Assembly: GCF_008831285.2 (NCBI RefSeq)
Contig: NC_045145.1
Coordinates: forward strand, 6,572,802-6,636,801
Reading direction: 5' to 3'
Length of the DNA stretch: 64,000 nt
From: Nymphaea colorata
Lineage: Eukaryota > Streptophyta > Magnoliopsida > Nymphaeales > Nymphaeaceae
Positions 51,301-62,499 of the stretch are shown piece by piece. How positions within the stretch are numbered: the stretch's first letter is position 1; the number at the start of each line of letters is the position of its first letter. Below the pieces are notes generated by a model. It was not told the DNA's origin. It saw only the letters and a list, made by a program, of their open reading frames with translations, and searched no databases. Made by a program: the position numbers and the translations under genes.

Positions 51301-54300
51301 ACGATCCTTCAGAAGCAGGAACACCAAAAGCAGGCAAAGCAGAGTTTGACATGTCCTTCAATATGGCTGGTGGAGCTTCTTCCTTTTGCAAATTAAACCT
51401 CAGTATGTCACCAGCATCCTTGCCCTCCATTGACATGTGCATTTCCACACCATTTGAAGAACATAACAAGCAAGTATCAACTGCTACAACCTCACTACTT
51501 GCAACTTCAGGATTTCTTTTGTTGTTTCCAAGAACAGGGCAAGCAGTGTTATCTGTATCAACAATAAGGAGACTACTGTAAACCAAAAATTATAAACAAA
51601 TGGTGCACAGCATAGCTTCATAATAATAGATAACAACTTTTTATTTAAGGGAGAAAGGATGGAAAAGCTACCATGTGTAAGCTCAAAGGAATCTGGCACC
51701 AAGACAAGATTACTTGTAAGAACATTCGGCAAAGTGAATGTCTGTTCTCCTTTGTCATTTTTGTCTTCATTGACTGTACAATCTCTTCCTTGCAGAAACA
51801 CTGGCAATGATCTCTGTTACTAAACATTGGTGCTTCTATTTCCAAACCGAAGTGTATGATATGTGCATACTGCAGAGAGAACATTAAAAGAACTTCCTTT
51901 CTCAAGATAAAATATATTACTTGTGCAGAGAGAACATAAAAGCAATTGCTATAGAATCAAAACATTTAAAATTTTAAACTAAGATAGAAAGTCTGATTGA
52001 AAAGAAAAAAGAAAAGGCGAGGAAGAGACCGTTTCAGAAGGTTGTATCCAAAAATAGAAGCAATGACAATTGACAAGTTTGATAAAGTTTTCTTAAAATT
52101 TTCAGAAATTCAACAAAAACATCGTATTCATAGTCCACATGTGTTTTCATACAAGGCATATGTCCAACCAACTTCAGAAAGCCTATTATCCCATCATAAG
52201 CAATCCTAACAACATGATCTAAGAAGAAAATTCTCCTCCTTTAAGAAAGAACTTACCATGCATCTCTTTGTAACTACAAAGGTCACCACTGTCTTTGGCG
52301 AGGTCTTCTTTCTCACAGCAATGATACAAAGAATGATACGATTCTAGAGTAGGGAAACCATCTTTTGCTTCGGCTAACTTTGTGTTTCCTTCATTGTCAT
52401 ATCTGAGGGTCGGATGTACTGATGAGACTGCAATTGCATGATTAATATTTAGTGAACAACTTTCTTTATTTGTTGGCAAAATACAAGTTTCATCAGCTTC
52501 TTCTTCTAGGGGACTAGAGAATGAAAGCTTATTGCTCCAGTCAGTACCACTGATCTTAGTTTTACAAACATAGTCATCATAAGAAGGATCATCCTCCCTA
52601 CTTATTTTATGTGAAGTCAAACTTCTTTCATGCAAGTCATCTACTGTGCCCTCACAGTGTCGAGTCTGACTTTCACATTTGAAACCCTGATGCATTTGAG
52701 TTGACGGATCATGTGTTTTCTGCCTTTTGGGTCGAGAATGAAAAGCTTTACTTCTTTGTTTCTTCCATTTCTTGCCACTAGTTTCTTGTTTTTGTAACTC
52801 CACTAGTAGATCAGGCAACCTATGTAAGTTAGAATTTTGCTTTTCTAATGTTAAAGAGTCCTTGCAACTTGGAAGAATCAAACTGCTCTCTGTCAACCTA
52901 TGTTCATCTGCAACAAGCTCACGGAGCAGCCTCTGAACAAAGGGATTTGTGAACCCAAAAAGCTGCATTAACAATTCAAGACAACAATGAGTTGGTAAAA
53001 GGAAACAAATCAGAAAACGCAAGTCCATGTTCACTGAAAAAATTGCACCAGCATTTCTCGAACAGAGCTTTTTTGTTGGTAGCAATAACAGAAGTTCACA
53101 ACTACAATAAAATCTTCAGGCCATGCATGTCAACAGATAGATGCATGCGGTATGAGTTTTACAGACCTAATATCGATTTTTTGTTTCCTCCTTAATATAA
53201 AGAACCAAAATCAAACCCTTGAATACAGTTCAACATTATATAAAGCCACTGCCCATCAGCTATGAAGCCCTTATTTTTAAAGTGTCTCACTTATCTGAAT
53301 AGGCACATATACAGAATCACATCAAACTCTTCAATGCTTCAAAGATATGGAGAAAACCAAAGGTTTACCTGAATACCGTCTATTTTGCATGAAAATCGTT
53401 TCCCATGCCAAATCTTGACTCGACAATTATTTTCCTTGTTAAACTTCCCCCACGCAATGTCTGGAGTCTGTCCTGTCACTGATTTACCACCTGCCGCAAC
53501 CTGTACACAGTAGTGATTCAGTATCATCTCTTATCGTAAAAGAATAAAATAAAAATAGGATGAGTACCACCTCTGTCAATGAATGAATGCATGCATTATT
53601 GATTTTAAAAAACACAGAAAGCAAACATAGAAATAAAATGGCTTAGTGAACAGAAAAGCACAACAACCGTAGACATAGAAGAAATAAACATAAATACACA
53701 CCAAAAATAGCGGCCCTTTTGACCCTTCATGTATTTCCATTCTGTACGTATCACCAGCGCATGTGCGAACTGCTTGATAACCAACAGGGTAGGGGTACCG
53801 ATCTTTTCCCTGCACAGAAGATTAGCTTCATCAGCACGGTGAAGATCTATCAACTCAAAAGCTCACGACATGGAAATATAGATTCCTCAACATCCCGGCC
53901 CGCAAATAAAGGGAAACGCATTATTGATTCATATCAACTGGTTCGCTTGCGAAGCACATACATAGAATTCCTCCGCACCCCAAAGTTGATGGATCGGTAT
54001 CCTATGCTAATGCGCCATAGCCACTGAATTACTTGATTTCTTCTAACAAAGGTTCTTGAAAAAAAAGAAAAGGAAACAATCCAACGCCGCTTTTATCTGT
54101 TCTTGATACAAAATGGAGATAACCCTCCGGATTCCGAGCGCAGAATCTCTTCGTAATGACATGACAATGCCACTCCCAACGAAAGGTAACGCATTGTACC
54201 CAGCCACTATGCTATTTAGTGAACTGAGGCAACTCCAAGTGACAGAGAAAAAAACTTCTCAGACAAAAAATCAAAACCTAACTACCCCGAATGAAAGCAA

Positions 54301-54654
54301 GGAACAGGTGAATGCATTTGCATCCTATTAAGAAGTACTAAAGACGTCTACAGGCAAAAGACTCGGTGCGATAACGTTCGCTCCATAGAATAGAATTTCA
54401 AGTCCACCATAAGGAAAGAACTACTCCTAAGATACGAGTTAAATCCACTAGCAACCACAGATGAATCAAATCAAGCGGAGAGAGACAAAAGAAAGTCCAG
54501 CTAGATCTCCGAAATAGAGCTCATTTTCAAAATCTAACATTAACAGGTAAACGCCACTTACCCTCGAACAACTCCAGTACTTCTTCACCCATGGTCCTCG
54601 GTAAAGTGATCCGATAGCTACGATCTCGAGCCCATCATCGTTCTGATTGTCCAT
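45320..54654 (-). CDS. FYRN/FYRC-domain protein with WD40-like C-terminus
   Basis: About 1,480 residues from 13 firm exons and one tentative. FYRN (YPYPVGYQAVRT to GSKGPLFLV) lies at residues 37-68 and FYRC (AWGKFNKENN to FTNPFVQRLLREL) at about 83-128. FY-rich pairs are found in nuclear chromatin proteins such as TBRG1 and trithorax-type regulators. A basic segment KKWKKQRSKAFHSRPKRQK near 175-193 could be a nuclear signal. The middle, to about 1150, is Ser/Asp/Glu-rich and probably disordered. The C-terminal part has WD40-like strands (KLHVWVMN, GRFGLWDVS, GRIDGHVYLWKL) and paired cysteines (CLCSVC, CEPC). The start is the ATG at 54652-54654. Exon limits (high to low): 54654-54562, 53809-53702, 53500-53369, 52962-52257, 51788-51672, 51552-51022, 50884-50801, 50706-49010, 48924-48839, 48761-48546, 47681-47556, 46792-46439, 45999-45884, and possibly 45399-45320. 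All phases agree. Function beyond a likely chromatin role is inference. Confidence 0.88.
45884..45999 (-). CDS. FYR-WD40 gene exon 13
   Basis: Codons 1417-1456, with GYGIIGRIDGHVYLWKLTSG, a clear WD40 repeat. Acceptor CTGTAG|GTCTTC, donor AAAG|GTAAAT. Confidence 0.9.
46439..46792 (-). CDS. FYR-WD40 gene exon 12
   Basis: Codons 1299-1417, starting DVSRRVLLAKF and including DVAVWLLVSTVSCDTYW. Acceptor TCTCAG|GGATGT, donor ACAAG|GTATTG. Confidence 0.88.
47556..47681 (-). CDS. FYR-WD40 gene exon 11
   Basis: Codons 1257-1299, from MDVEEFTLPYF to LIIGHDCVGRFGLW, a WD40 blade end. Acceptor CTACAG|TATGGA, donor TTATG|GTATGC. Confidence 0.88.
48546..48761 (-). CDS. FYR-WD40 gene exon 10
   Basis: Codons 1185-1257, with CLCSVC and CEPC cysteine pairs and KWGKLHVWVMNTTW. 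Acceptor TTGCAG|TAAGCG, donor TGGAG|GTATTT. Confidence 0.88.
48839..48924 (-). CDS. FYR-WD40 gene exon 9
   Basis: Codons 1157-1185, FPGERSKIQFIPDGKLLVLL, a WD40-like strand pair. Acceptor TTGCAG|TTTCCT, donor TGCAG|GTATTT. Confidence 0.88.
49010..50706 (-). CDS. FYR-WD40 gene exon 8 (large)
   Basis: Codons 591-1156 in one open exon of 1.7 kb. It is mostly disordered and Ser/Asn/Glu-rich. At the end, VLLCVICGLPEEMSRTLFVY and IQLPLCSYSY look like the start of the folded C-terminal part. Acceptor GGCAG|ACGTTG is the only nearby site in the right phase. Donor AAAAA|GTAAGC. Confidence 0.9.
50801..50884 (-). CDS. FYR-WD40 gene exon 7
   Basis: Codons 563-591, acidic. Acceptor CTGCAG|ATGGAG, donor GTAG|GTACTG. 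Short, and placed by phase and splice sites. Confidence 0.7.
51022..51552 (-). CDS. FYR-WD40 gene exon 6
   Basis: Codons 386-563. It is Ser/Glu-rich with a basic patch KYSRRKKVNRKMK after MMEVLLPQALPLL. Acceptor ATACAG|ATAACA, donor AAAG|GTAATA. Confidence 0.85.
51672..51788 (-). CDS. FYR-WD40 gene exon 5
   Basis: Codons 347-386, GRDCTVNEDKNDKGEQTF onward. Acceptor TGCAAG|GAAGAG, donor CATG|GTAGCT. Low-complexity region with no domain assigned. Confidence 0.8.
52257..52962 (-). CDS. FYR-WD40 gene exon 4
   Basis: Codons 112-347. It begins LFGFTNPFVQRLLREL (end of FYRC) and then a basic, hydrophilic stretch with a bipartite-type nuclear signal. Acceptor AATGCAG|CTTTTT, donor CATG|GTAAGT. Confidence 0.92.
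53369..53500 (-). CDS. FYR-WD40 gene exon 3 (FYRC start)
   Basis: Codons 68-111, VAAGGKSVTGQTPDIAWGKF to KIDGIQ. Acceptor GTACAG|GTTGCG, donor ATTCAG|GTAAAC. Confidence 0.92.
53702..53809 (-). CDS. FYR-WD40 gene exon 2 (FYRN)
   Basis: Codons 32-67, GKDRYPYPVGYQAVRT through GPLFL, the FYRN core. Acceptor GTGCAG|GGAAAA, donor TTG|GTGTGT. Confidence 0.92.
54562..54654 (-). CDS. FYR-WD40 gene exon 1
   Basis: Codons 1-31, MDNQNDDGLEIVAIGSLYRG, donor AGG|GTAAGT, phase 0. The upstream ATG in another context near 54774 was not used because the conserved sequence starts here. Confidence 0.85.
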
Positions 54655-54939
54655 CCGAGGAAAGAAACGGGGTTTGCAGAGCAAAGGAGAGAGGGAGAGA
54701 GAGTCTAGGGTTCCAACAATGCGTTCGCGGGAAAAGAGAGATGGTTGAAGGGTGGACGCGGGAAATGACAGCATTTAACGGGGTGAGGAAAGTGGATCGA
54801 GTATCTGAAACATTGTAAGAACGAGACCCGGTTCTGACCACGAGGCCCGAGGGCTGGGTTTCGGGTAACTTAAGGCTGGGCGTCGGGCCGGCCCGGGCCG
54901 GAGAGGCCGGCCCGACGGCGGCCCGGTCGGCCTCCCCCT

Positions 54940-55110
54940 TCGCCCCCCTCCCGCATCCCGTCTCCCTCCCCCTTCCCCTTCCCCCGAATCCCGTCTCCCT
55001 CCCCCTTCCCGAATCCCGTCTCCCTCCCCCTTCCCGTCTCCCTCCCCCTTCCCCCCTTCCCGTCTCCCTCCCCCTTCCCCCCTTCCCGTCTCCCTTCCCC
55101 CCCTCCCAAT
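54940..55110. repeat. CCCGTCTCCCTCCCCCTTC minisatellite inside the Pack-MULE
   Basis: Irregular tandem copies of a 15-30-bp C/T-rich unit. Gly/Arg/Glu-rich frames on the minus strand are artefacts of it. Confidence 0.88.
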
Positions 55111-55394
55111 GTACTCCCCGATACCCCAATAACCCCACGCCTTCCTGAAGGTCCATCTTCCTGAACCAGCCGCTGTCGCCTCTTTCATAGGGAGCTACTG
55201 GCCATCAGCTTGGAGCCGCCGGAGCAGTGGAAGCCATTTTTACAGCAATTGCCATTTTTATGATGATTTCCGAGTCCCTCCCCCTTCCCCCATTCCCGTT
55301 TCCCTCCCGGATTTGCACGACAAGGTGTCTCCCTCCCGGATTTGCACGACAAAGCGCAGAAGGAAGAGGATTTAGGGCTTGGGTTTCCAGCGAG

Positions 55395-55625
55395 ACGATG
55401 ACCACGGCGTTGCCGAAGATGAAGTCGACGGACGACGGTTTCCAGCGAGACGACGACCGCGGCGTTGCCGAAGATGAAGTCGACGGACGACGGTGCCGTA
55501 TCCTGGTAGACCTCGAAGCTGCATCTGTAGAAGGCGGAGAGGTCGGCGCCGTTTCGGACGGCGACTGCTTGCCCCGTGGTTCGCCCCGCCGTGTTTCGGA
55601 CGCCCGTGATGCCGATCGCGACGAC
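55395..55625 (-). pseudogene. Captured pectin methylesterase fragment
   Basis: The minus strand encodes [20 protein letters not shown] then VYQD, and after a deletion [11 protein letters not shown]. These are neighbouring catalytic-domain motifs of plant pectin methylesterase, with about 20 intervening residues lost. The segment around [11 protein letters not shown] is tandemly duplicated (period about 56 bp, 55384-55495), which shifts frame. Not functional. Confidence 0.82.
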
Positions 55626-56099
55626 GAAGCCGGGCCGGGCCGGGCCTAATTTTTGGTGGCCAGGCCCGGTACCCGGCCCGGCCCGATACCCACCCCTCTT
55701 CGGGTTGCCTTCGGGGTCATAAAAATGTGCAAGCCCGAACCCCACCATTACAACAAACCAAACCAGATTTTTCTCCTGCAAATTTCAAAACTATGTTGGC
55801 AGTATTTTCTCGTTCATTTTTATGCGTAAACGAATTATTCATCGTCGCATGCCCGATAAGAAAATAGTTTATAAGCGTATACTTGTGTCAAGTTGTCTGA
55901 TAGAATGACATGGCATAAAGGTTCAAAGCGCTGGTTTTTTGATGTTTGTGGGTGCATGTGCCTATACATAAGGGCACTTTCGGGACCCGTGTTTGCCTCA
56001 CTATAAATTCTCACTATAAATTCCCATGGATTAAGGTCGAAACCTTTCCACTCAAACCTTAAATCCATGACTTTTAACATGTAATGTGGTATGAACATC

Positions 56100-56335
56100 A
56101 GGTCAGCCTGACCCGGATGTTTGAACCCGAGCCCGGACTTGGCCCGATGCCCAAAACCCCAGTTCCGGCTTGCCCAATTACAATAATTATATATATATAT
56201 AAAATATTTTTTGAATTTAAAATATAAATAATAATATATATATTATTAATAAAACAAAATAATATTTAAAATTAATCGAGTCTCCGTTGGTACCAGGTAC
56301 TTGTTGGGCACTCGGCCCGATGTCCACCTCTAATG
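56100..56335. repeat. AT-rich repeat bounded by GGCCCGATG words
   Basis: GCCCGGACTTGGCCCGATGCCC at the left and CTCGGCCCGATGTCCACC at the right surround an ATATAT/AATAAT-rich core. The words resemble MULE ends of this window, but both are in the same orientation. Confidence 0.4.
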
Positions 56336-56989
56336 TAACGTAATATGGATTTATAATCCATGTTATAGAGATCTTTAGTTTAAAGGAGCTGGGGACCTTA
56401 AATCTATGGATAAGAAATTTCAATTAGGATAAAAGCTGACTTAAAGTGAAGGTTTAGCTAGGAATAGGGTTAAGCTTGAAGGATAGGAAAGAGAGAAGAG
56501 GAGGGAGCATCATGAAATAACAATTGAGAGATAGAAAAGGACAGTGTGGTCTAGGGTTTGGCATCGTGGCCATAGTCTGATCCAATCTCTTCTTGATCCG
56601 TATTTATTTGCATGGCATCTATTTATGGATCCGATATAGTTTTGGTCCAGTTTAGTATAGCCAATGGAATTTTAACTGGCGTATGGATCACTTGTAGTTG
56701 GAGCCTAGTTTTGAACCAATTTAGCTCAGTTTGGGGCTGTCATTGTATGAAATTGGATCTGGATACGATTGACTTGATTTTTAGCTTGATCCATTCAAAT
56801 CTCCACCGCACCTCCATTTTGAAAGGCATGACCTTGAAAATCAAACTATACATGCCAAAGCTAGAAAACCGATCATGCATATCATCGACAAAGGTTAGGA
56901 GATGCACACCGAAGTCCATAATTCAAACAGAAGGACCATATGGATCTTCTAAAGGCGTCCATGAAGTGCATAAAAATCCTTTTAGCATT

Positions 56990-58400
56990 GAAACATAGGA
57001 AATCACCCGAGAAAATATCATTGTTATATAGTTTTTGGGGACTATAGCTTTATTTAAAGATTTGTGAGAATCCAAATGACAATTTTATCCATTATAAACC
57101 GGATATGCATTCTTCTAGGTTTCTACACATATTAGATTCATACTAATTGAAATGATACATACCCAAACATATCAGATTACTTTTAAGTAAGTCTATTCAA
57201 ACAGATAGAATGCAACATACAATCATAATTGGTATATATAGGCCCATCAAATGGATATTTAATGATCTTCCACTCGGCCCACATATGTCGTTATATGATT
57301 GTAGATTACAAATTAATTCTTATGAGCTCAAAACCGATATTTGCACCATCGTCTTTTACAATCTAGTCCATTAACTATATTAATATCGGATCAAGGGGAT
57401 TTTGATCCCTCTCATTACAATAGTCTCATCAATTGTTATATATATCAACATAATTAAATGACATATATCAACATAATTAAATGACATAGATAATGCATGA
57501 ACATGTAGCATGGAAATTGCATGTAACGTGATCTTATAGTATGCCTATTTCCAACTGGTCAAACATTATATTTCAATGACATCAAAGCTTAACAAATTTA
57601 GAGGGAACCTGAAACAAAAACTTTATTTCAAAGGCAAAAATGTTTATAACAAAAAATGTTCAAATACAAACTTCTACTTAAACCAATGTCATGCAGTGAC
57701 ATAAAACTCATACCAGCAATATGCTTATAGAAAACATTGGGTAAAACATTCTTATTAAATGGATTTGCAATTAGAGTTTATACCAATCTGCTTAACAGGT
57801 ACTAGACCATTCTAAATTTTTATTTAAGAAGGAACTTAATGTTAATGTGTTTTCTTTGATGAACTCCTGTTATTTTGTTGTTTTTTATAGTACTATAGAA
57901 TTATTATCATACAATAGTTTTAATGGCCATTCAGTTTCATCTAAAATACATAACCTAATGGCAAAATTAGTAATTATATTCCATGATTAGATGTCCCATA
58001 ACAAGCTATGAATTATGTTGCTGTGGTAGAAGAAGCAATGAGTGTTTATTTGACACTCCTCCATGAGAATGCTCCTCCAGCCAAGATATAATACAACCCA
58101 ATACATGTCTATGACTATCTTAGCATATAGCAAAATTGAGATTGGAATATCTAACAACCTCCAAATGATTTGATTTGCTGTATTTGAGCATAACTATGTG
58201 TGGAATTGGTCAAACACATGAACCAGTTTTAAAGACCACTGTACCAATTAGAAAGTGCAATAACCCAATGTAGATGGTGTGCGCTATCCTAGACACAAAC
58301 TATTGGTTATAGAGAAGCAGAATAGAGCAAGCCTTGTTTTAGATGTCAACATCTGGAACAAACAAAACAAGTGTTCTAAAATAGGAACTCCTCTTGGATC
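56990..58400 (-). mobile_element. Antisense Ty1/copia remnant (RNase H and probable LTR)
   Basis: On the minus strand, 58120-57750 gives broken RNase H phrases (LAGGAFSWRS, IASST, FIACYGTSNHGIWLL after ignoring stops). Upstream pieces (SFGGC, YSN) precede it. Below about 57530 is AT-rich DNA that could be the LTR. Many stops and frameshifts mark an old copy. Limits are approximate. Confidence 0.6.
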
Positions 58401-61032
58401 TGTTCTACTAATGTATAATTGATATCCAGCTTACTGGGGATCCAGAGCTTTATGATTATGGATTGTTGGGTCAGAAACCACCGTGATTCAAGCCTACAAA
58501 TTTGTTTAAACAAAGTTCCAAATCTTGTTTTAACTTGAAATCCAAAAAGCTTTACCGGCTCAATCCTTAGCCTAATATCCAAGGCACCAGATACCCAAAA
58601 CTTATTAGTTTAATCAATGGATCTTGGATTCTCCAGCAAGATATTACCAAAATGATTCAATGCACTTTACTAAATCTAGTTCACATGGATTGTTACCCAA
58701 AATTTCAATAAAAAAAATCTAGAACCAAGACAATATTGTTGAAATATGGATCAAGATCGTACCAAGCGATCCATATCAAGTTACTGGATAATTCTATATT
58801 GGAATTTGATTTTGAACTCAGGCCTTGACAACATCCCATCAATCCTCAAGTCTAATGTCAGTCAAACACAAGTGTTCCAACCTACTCCAACAAACAATTC
58901 ATGAAAGTGGTTTCTTCTTTAGCAATGATCAAACAAAAAGGAAAAAAGCGGGGAACATGTTTTCAACCTTCTCATTTATTGTAGAGGTTGTAGAGGCCAT
59001 TGTTAGCTATGAAGGACCTTTGAGTAGTAAGCTCAAGGACAAGCCCTTTAGCAACAAAGCAAGATAAAAATCATGGTGAGTGCGTGGCTGAATTGATCAG
59101 GTCATCGGAGCCAAGGCAAGGCCCGCTTGGGTCCTGGCCCCATCTCAATTTTTTTTTTAAATAATTTTACATGTAAATTTTAGAAAATTTCACTTATTCT
59201 ATGTAAAAAAATTGAAAAATGATATTTCGGCCCTAGTCAAAATTTAGAACATTTAATTCAGCCCCTCATAAAAAAAAAATTCTAGTTCTGCCCCTGCTGT
59301 TAGGGATTATGTAGCCAAAACTTGATGACTACCCATACACTCATCGGTACTATAGGCGAGAGGAAAACCAATAATAAGAAAAATGGAAGGGTGGGGTTAA
59401 TATATGATGAATATGCGAGAGATGAAAACCATAGAATCCCAATTGAATGACATGAGAATGTGATTAATTCTAATTCCTTATTGGTTCATTTGATCATAGC
59501 ATCATTACTTACTGTAGATGATTCTTTTAAAATCTCTTCCAACATGTAGATCTGACTTCTCAGACCAAAGAATGCCCTCAAGAAAAAGGTGAAAAAGAAG
59601 CCGACTACGTAGATATCCAACTGGGCAAGTACTAAATCTTTGAATTTTGTTTTCTATGAAGTGCATCATTTGCCCAAAAAAAAAAAAAAGAAAGAAGAAA
59701 AAGGAAAGAAAGGGACAAACTAAAGTAAAACATCAAAAGTATGTGAGCTGGTTCGGTAAGAAAATTAACTTGTCATGAGTTGTTTTTCATAACAGAAATT
59801 TGATTAATAATCCTATAAATACTTGGTGGGTTGATTTAGGTGGCACTATTCACACAGCCAAAACCTTGCTTGTCTTTCTGAACCGAAATGACCAATGCAA
59901 CATGAAAAAAACATATTCCCACGAAGCAAGATGCATTCACACATAAAAGTTGTTGAAGCACATACATGGAGTTGTTTTAGAAAGAAACTTTTTTATTAGA
60001 TGATACGTTTTGTGTACACTAAGAGAAAGCTTGTTTCTATTTCAAAACTGAATAAATTTGAAATTGCTTTGTCTTTGAAAACTCAAAATCATTCATTTAT
60101 TCAGTATTTATTGGTTTTATTTGTATATATAGCGATTTGTACTGTTTGGAAGCTAAGATCCATGTCCACCGATCTCTATCATGTGAATACACATTGTAAA
60201 TAATGAAGATATAGCCTATTTAACTATTGATCTATATGATTTAGCAACATCTTTTGGGAAGCATTTCGAAGAAGAGAGTCTAAAGACCAGTAAAAGAAGG
60301 GATTCTTGAATTTTTATTTGTGCCAGAGTATATTTCTTTGAATTTTTGTAAGATCCAAATTAAAATATTCTAAAAATCCATTCTTTTTGTAAATCTTAGG
60401 AAGCCAAGGCCCTTGCCAGCCACTGCTCTACCCCTCCTTTATTAACCTACTTTGTGAAGTGTACTAGAATTTACATAGATGCACGTGTATTCTTTTTATG
60501 TACATGCATATCAAATACATGTGTCGTGTAATTAATATATATCTGTGCTGCCATATGTCGGATATTACTGGATGGCTAAAAACTAAAAACTTGTTACTAG
60601 GAAACAACTAACAAATGAGTGTTAGCGATGGTTTATAGTATTTTTACCAACAATTTATGATGTTTTTAGCAACAGCTTTTATGAATTTTCCATCCAACAA
60701 CATCCAGCCCATGGTATAAGAGAAAAAAAAAATCAGGCCTCTTAATTTTGTGTCAAAAATATTATAAACAAATGTGAACATCCTAACATGTTCACAAAAA
60801 ACAATTCAATATAAATAATGTTTTAGTTCAAGTTATTTTTATAAAAAAATTGATTTTTCTAATATCAAACTTTTGATGTTATAAGAGTCATTCATTTTTT
60901 AATTATTAAAAAAATATGAGTAGAATCAAGAACTGTCCAACTTAATGCATAATATATATTAATCATCAAATCACCCTTAAGATCATATTCATAAGGTTAG
61001 ATTGCATTAAAAAACACTTTAATAATTATTTT
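58401..61032. other. Intergenic DNA, no gene seen
   Basis: AT-rich. Open frames at 58825-59067 and 60000-60203 are short and lack family similarity. Only the repeat at 59095-59300 was recognised. Confidence 0.5.
59095..59300. repeat. Dispersed repeat with GGAGCCAAGG and GCCCCTGCTG ends
   Basis: Left GTCATCGGAGCCAAGGC, right TTCTAGTTCTGCCCCTG, with a T/A-rich core and GGCCCTAG/CAGCCCCT words. It is typical of a short plant DNA transposon derivative. A similar word cluster lies at 60398-60438. Confidence 0.35.
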
Positions 61033-61099
61033 TGTCACACCCTGACCTTTATGTTTAGAAAAAAAAAAGGTTTGTGGGTTAAAAGGTCGGGGTGTTACA
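61033..61099 (+). repeat. Left LTR of the gypsy element, 67 bp
   Basis: TGTCACACCCTGACC at the left and GGTCGGGGTGTTACA at the right are imperfect inverses, so the LTR is nearly a hairpin. It contains ATGTTTAG followed by A10. Confidence 0.75.
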
Positions 61100-61103
61100 G
61101 TTT

Positions 61104-61121
61104 TGGTATCAGAGCCATGAC
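61104..61121 (+). promoter_or_regulatory. tRNA-iMet-type primer binding site
   Basis: TGGTATCAGAGCC begins 4 nt after the left LTR. It is the standard primer site of plant Ty3/gypsy elements. Confidence 0.85.
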
Positions 61122-61320
61122 AAACTCCATTATGGATGTGAGTTAAAGCCTATCTGTGAAGCCGTGTTGCTCAGATACGCATTTGTTTGATTAATTGGTT
61201 ATTGTAGTTTTGATTTTTCAAGTATAAGTATGTAATGTGATATATGTTTTGAATTTTGTGACGTTGTGATTTGACTTGTGAGTTTGGTATTGGTCGTGAT
61301 TTGAGAATAAAAGAACTTGT

Positions 61321-62460
61321 TTGTACAGATGGAATATCATCGTAGGGGTAAGGAGCGAGCTGGGCCGTCTTCAGAGGCACATAGAGCCCAGCCCAACCCA
61401 TTCTGATGCGCATACTCCACGGGATGACAGTGCGTTAGAGCCCCAGTATGCTCAGCTAGGTGGGGGTGCCCAAACCCCACCGAGACAGACTCCGCCAATG
61501 GATCAGCAGACTATATTGCTGACCACGTTGCAGACGCTGACCACGTTAATGCAGTCAATGGTCGGTAATCAGAGGAGTAATGCATCTCCTTCGGGGGACA
61601 CCAGTGCTCCAGTTCGGGAGAAGGCAACGGCAGTGTCTTATCAGCAGTTTATAGCGATGCAGCCGCCTATCTTTTCAGGAGGGGGCAGTCATGACAAGGC
61701 AAAGGACTGGATTGAAGAGGTTGAACGTATTTTTGGGCTTCTGAAGGTGCCAGAAGAAGATAGAGTGAACTATGGCTCCTATTTGTTGAAGGGTGATGCC
61801 AAAAATTGGTGACAATCTACTAGTGAGATTCGGTTCGCTGGCCAAGGGTCAATCTCATGGAAGTAGTTTAGAGATTCCTTCTTCAGCACATACTTTCCAG
61901 TATATGCCAGAGACAAGAAAATGCAAGAATTTCTAGATTTGCAGCAGAATCAGTCGAGCTTAGAAGAGTACATTACGAGATATCGGCACTTGGAGATGTA
62001 TTGCCCACATCTTTACACTACAGATGAGGCCAGAGCGGGCAAGTTTGTGCGTGGGCTGCGAGATGGACTACGAAGCAAAGTGTTGACAAGTAGACCTCGT
62101 GACTTGGATGAGACGGTTACAATGGCACGATGCATAGAAGAAGATTGGGTAAGGACACAAAAGGATCATCAGAAGAAAGCAGGCCAGCATTCACAAGGTG
62201 GACGGACAAAGGTAGAGCGCCAACACTTTGCGGGCAGGACAAGGCCTTATGAGAGGCGGGATGACCGAACTTTCAGACGGAACCAGCCTACCCGTAGTGA
62301 GGCCACACAGGGGTCAGTGGCCACTCCGACTTCTCAGAAGTACCCCACTTGTTCTCGTGTGCACCCCGGAAAGCCGTGCTATCGGGTGACTGGGGCTTGT
62401 TTACATTGCGGAGGTATGAGACACTTTATCAAGGATTGCTCGTTGAAGAAAGAAAGAGAA
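61321..62460 (+). pseudogene. Gypsy gag with CCHC zinc knuckle
   Basis: It shows the gag capsid-type core (QQFIAMQPPIFSGG, WIEEVERIF, FVRGLRDGLRSKV) and a zinc knuckle CLHCGGMRHFIKDC at 62398-62439. Two in-frame stops lie at 61810 and 61864. The first stop follows NW, where the family usually has a second Trp, so it may be a G-to-A change. Confidence 0.88.
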
Positions 62461-62499
62461 TTGAAGAAGCCTGAAGCCGGTTCTTCTAGCACACGACAG

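Larger units (their letters stand above)
54871..55697. mobile_element. GC-rich Pack-MULE carrying a pectin methylesterase fragment
   Basis: Left end AAGGCTGGGCGTCGGGCCGG, right end GGCCCGATACCCACCCCT, matching the ends of the MULE at 27015-27998. Both share a subterminal CCCGTCTCCCTCCCC-type tract. The flanks hold similar words (CGGGTAACT and CGGGTTGCC), but no clean 9-bp duplication. The element starts about 217 bp upstream of the FYR-WD40 start codon, so it lies in that gene's promoter or leader. Confidence 0.68.

Noticed and set aside
54635-55188. Gly/Arg/Glu-rich frames
   Set aside because: Translation of the C/T-rich minisatellite in the Pack-MULE, in three frames at once.
56100-56335. 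A third Pack-MULE
   Set aside because: The GGCCCGATG words at the two sides are in the same orientation, so they are not terminal inverted repeats, and there is no cargo.
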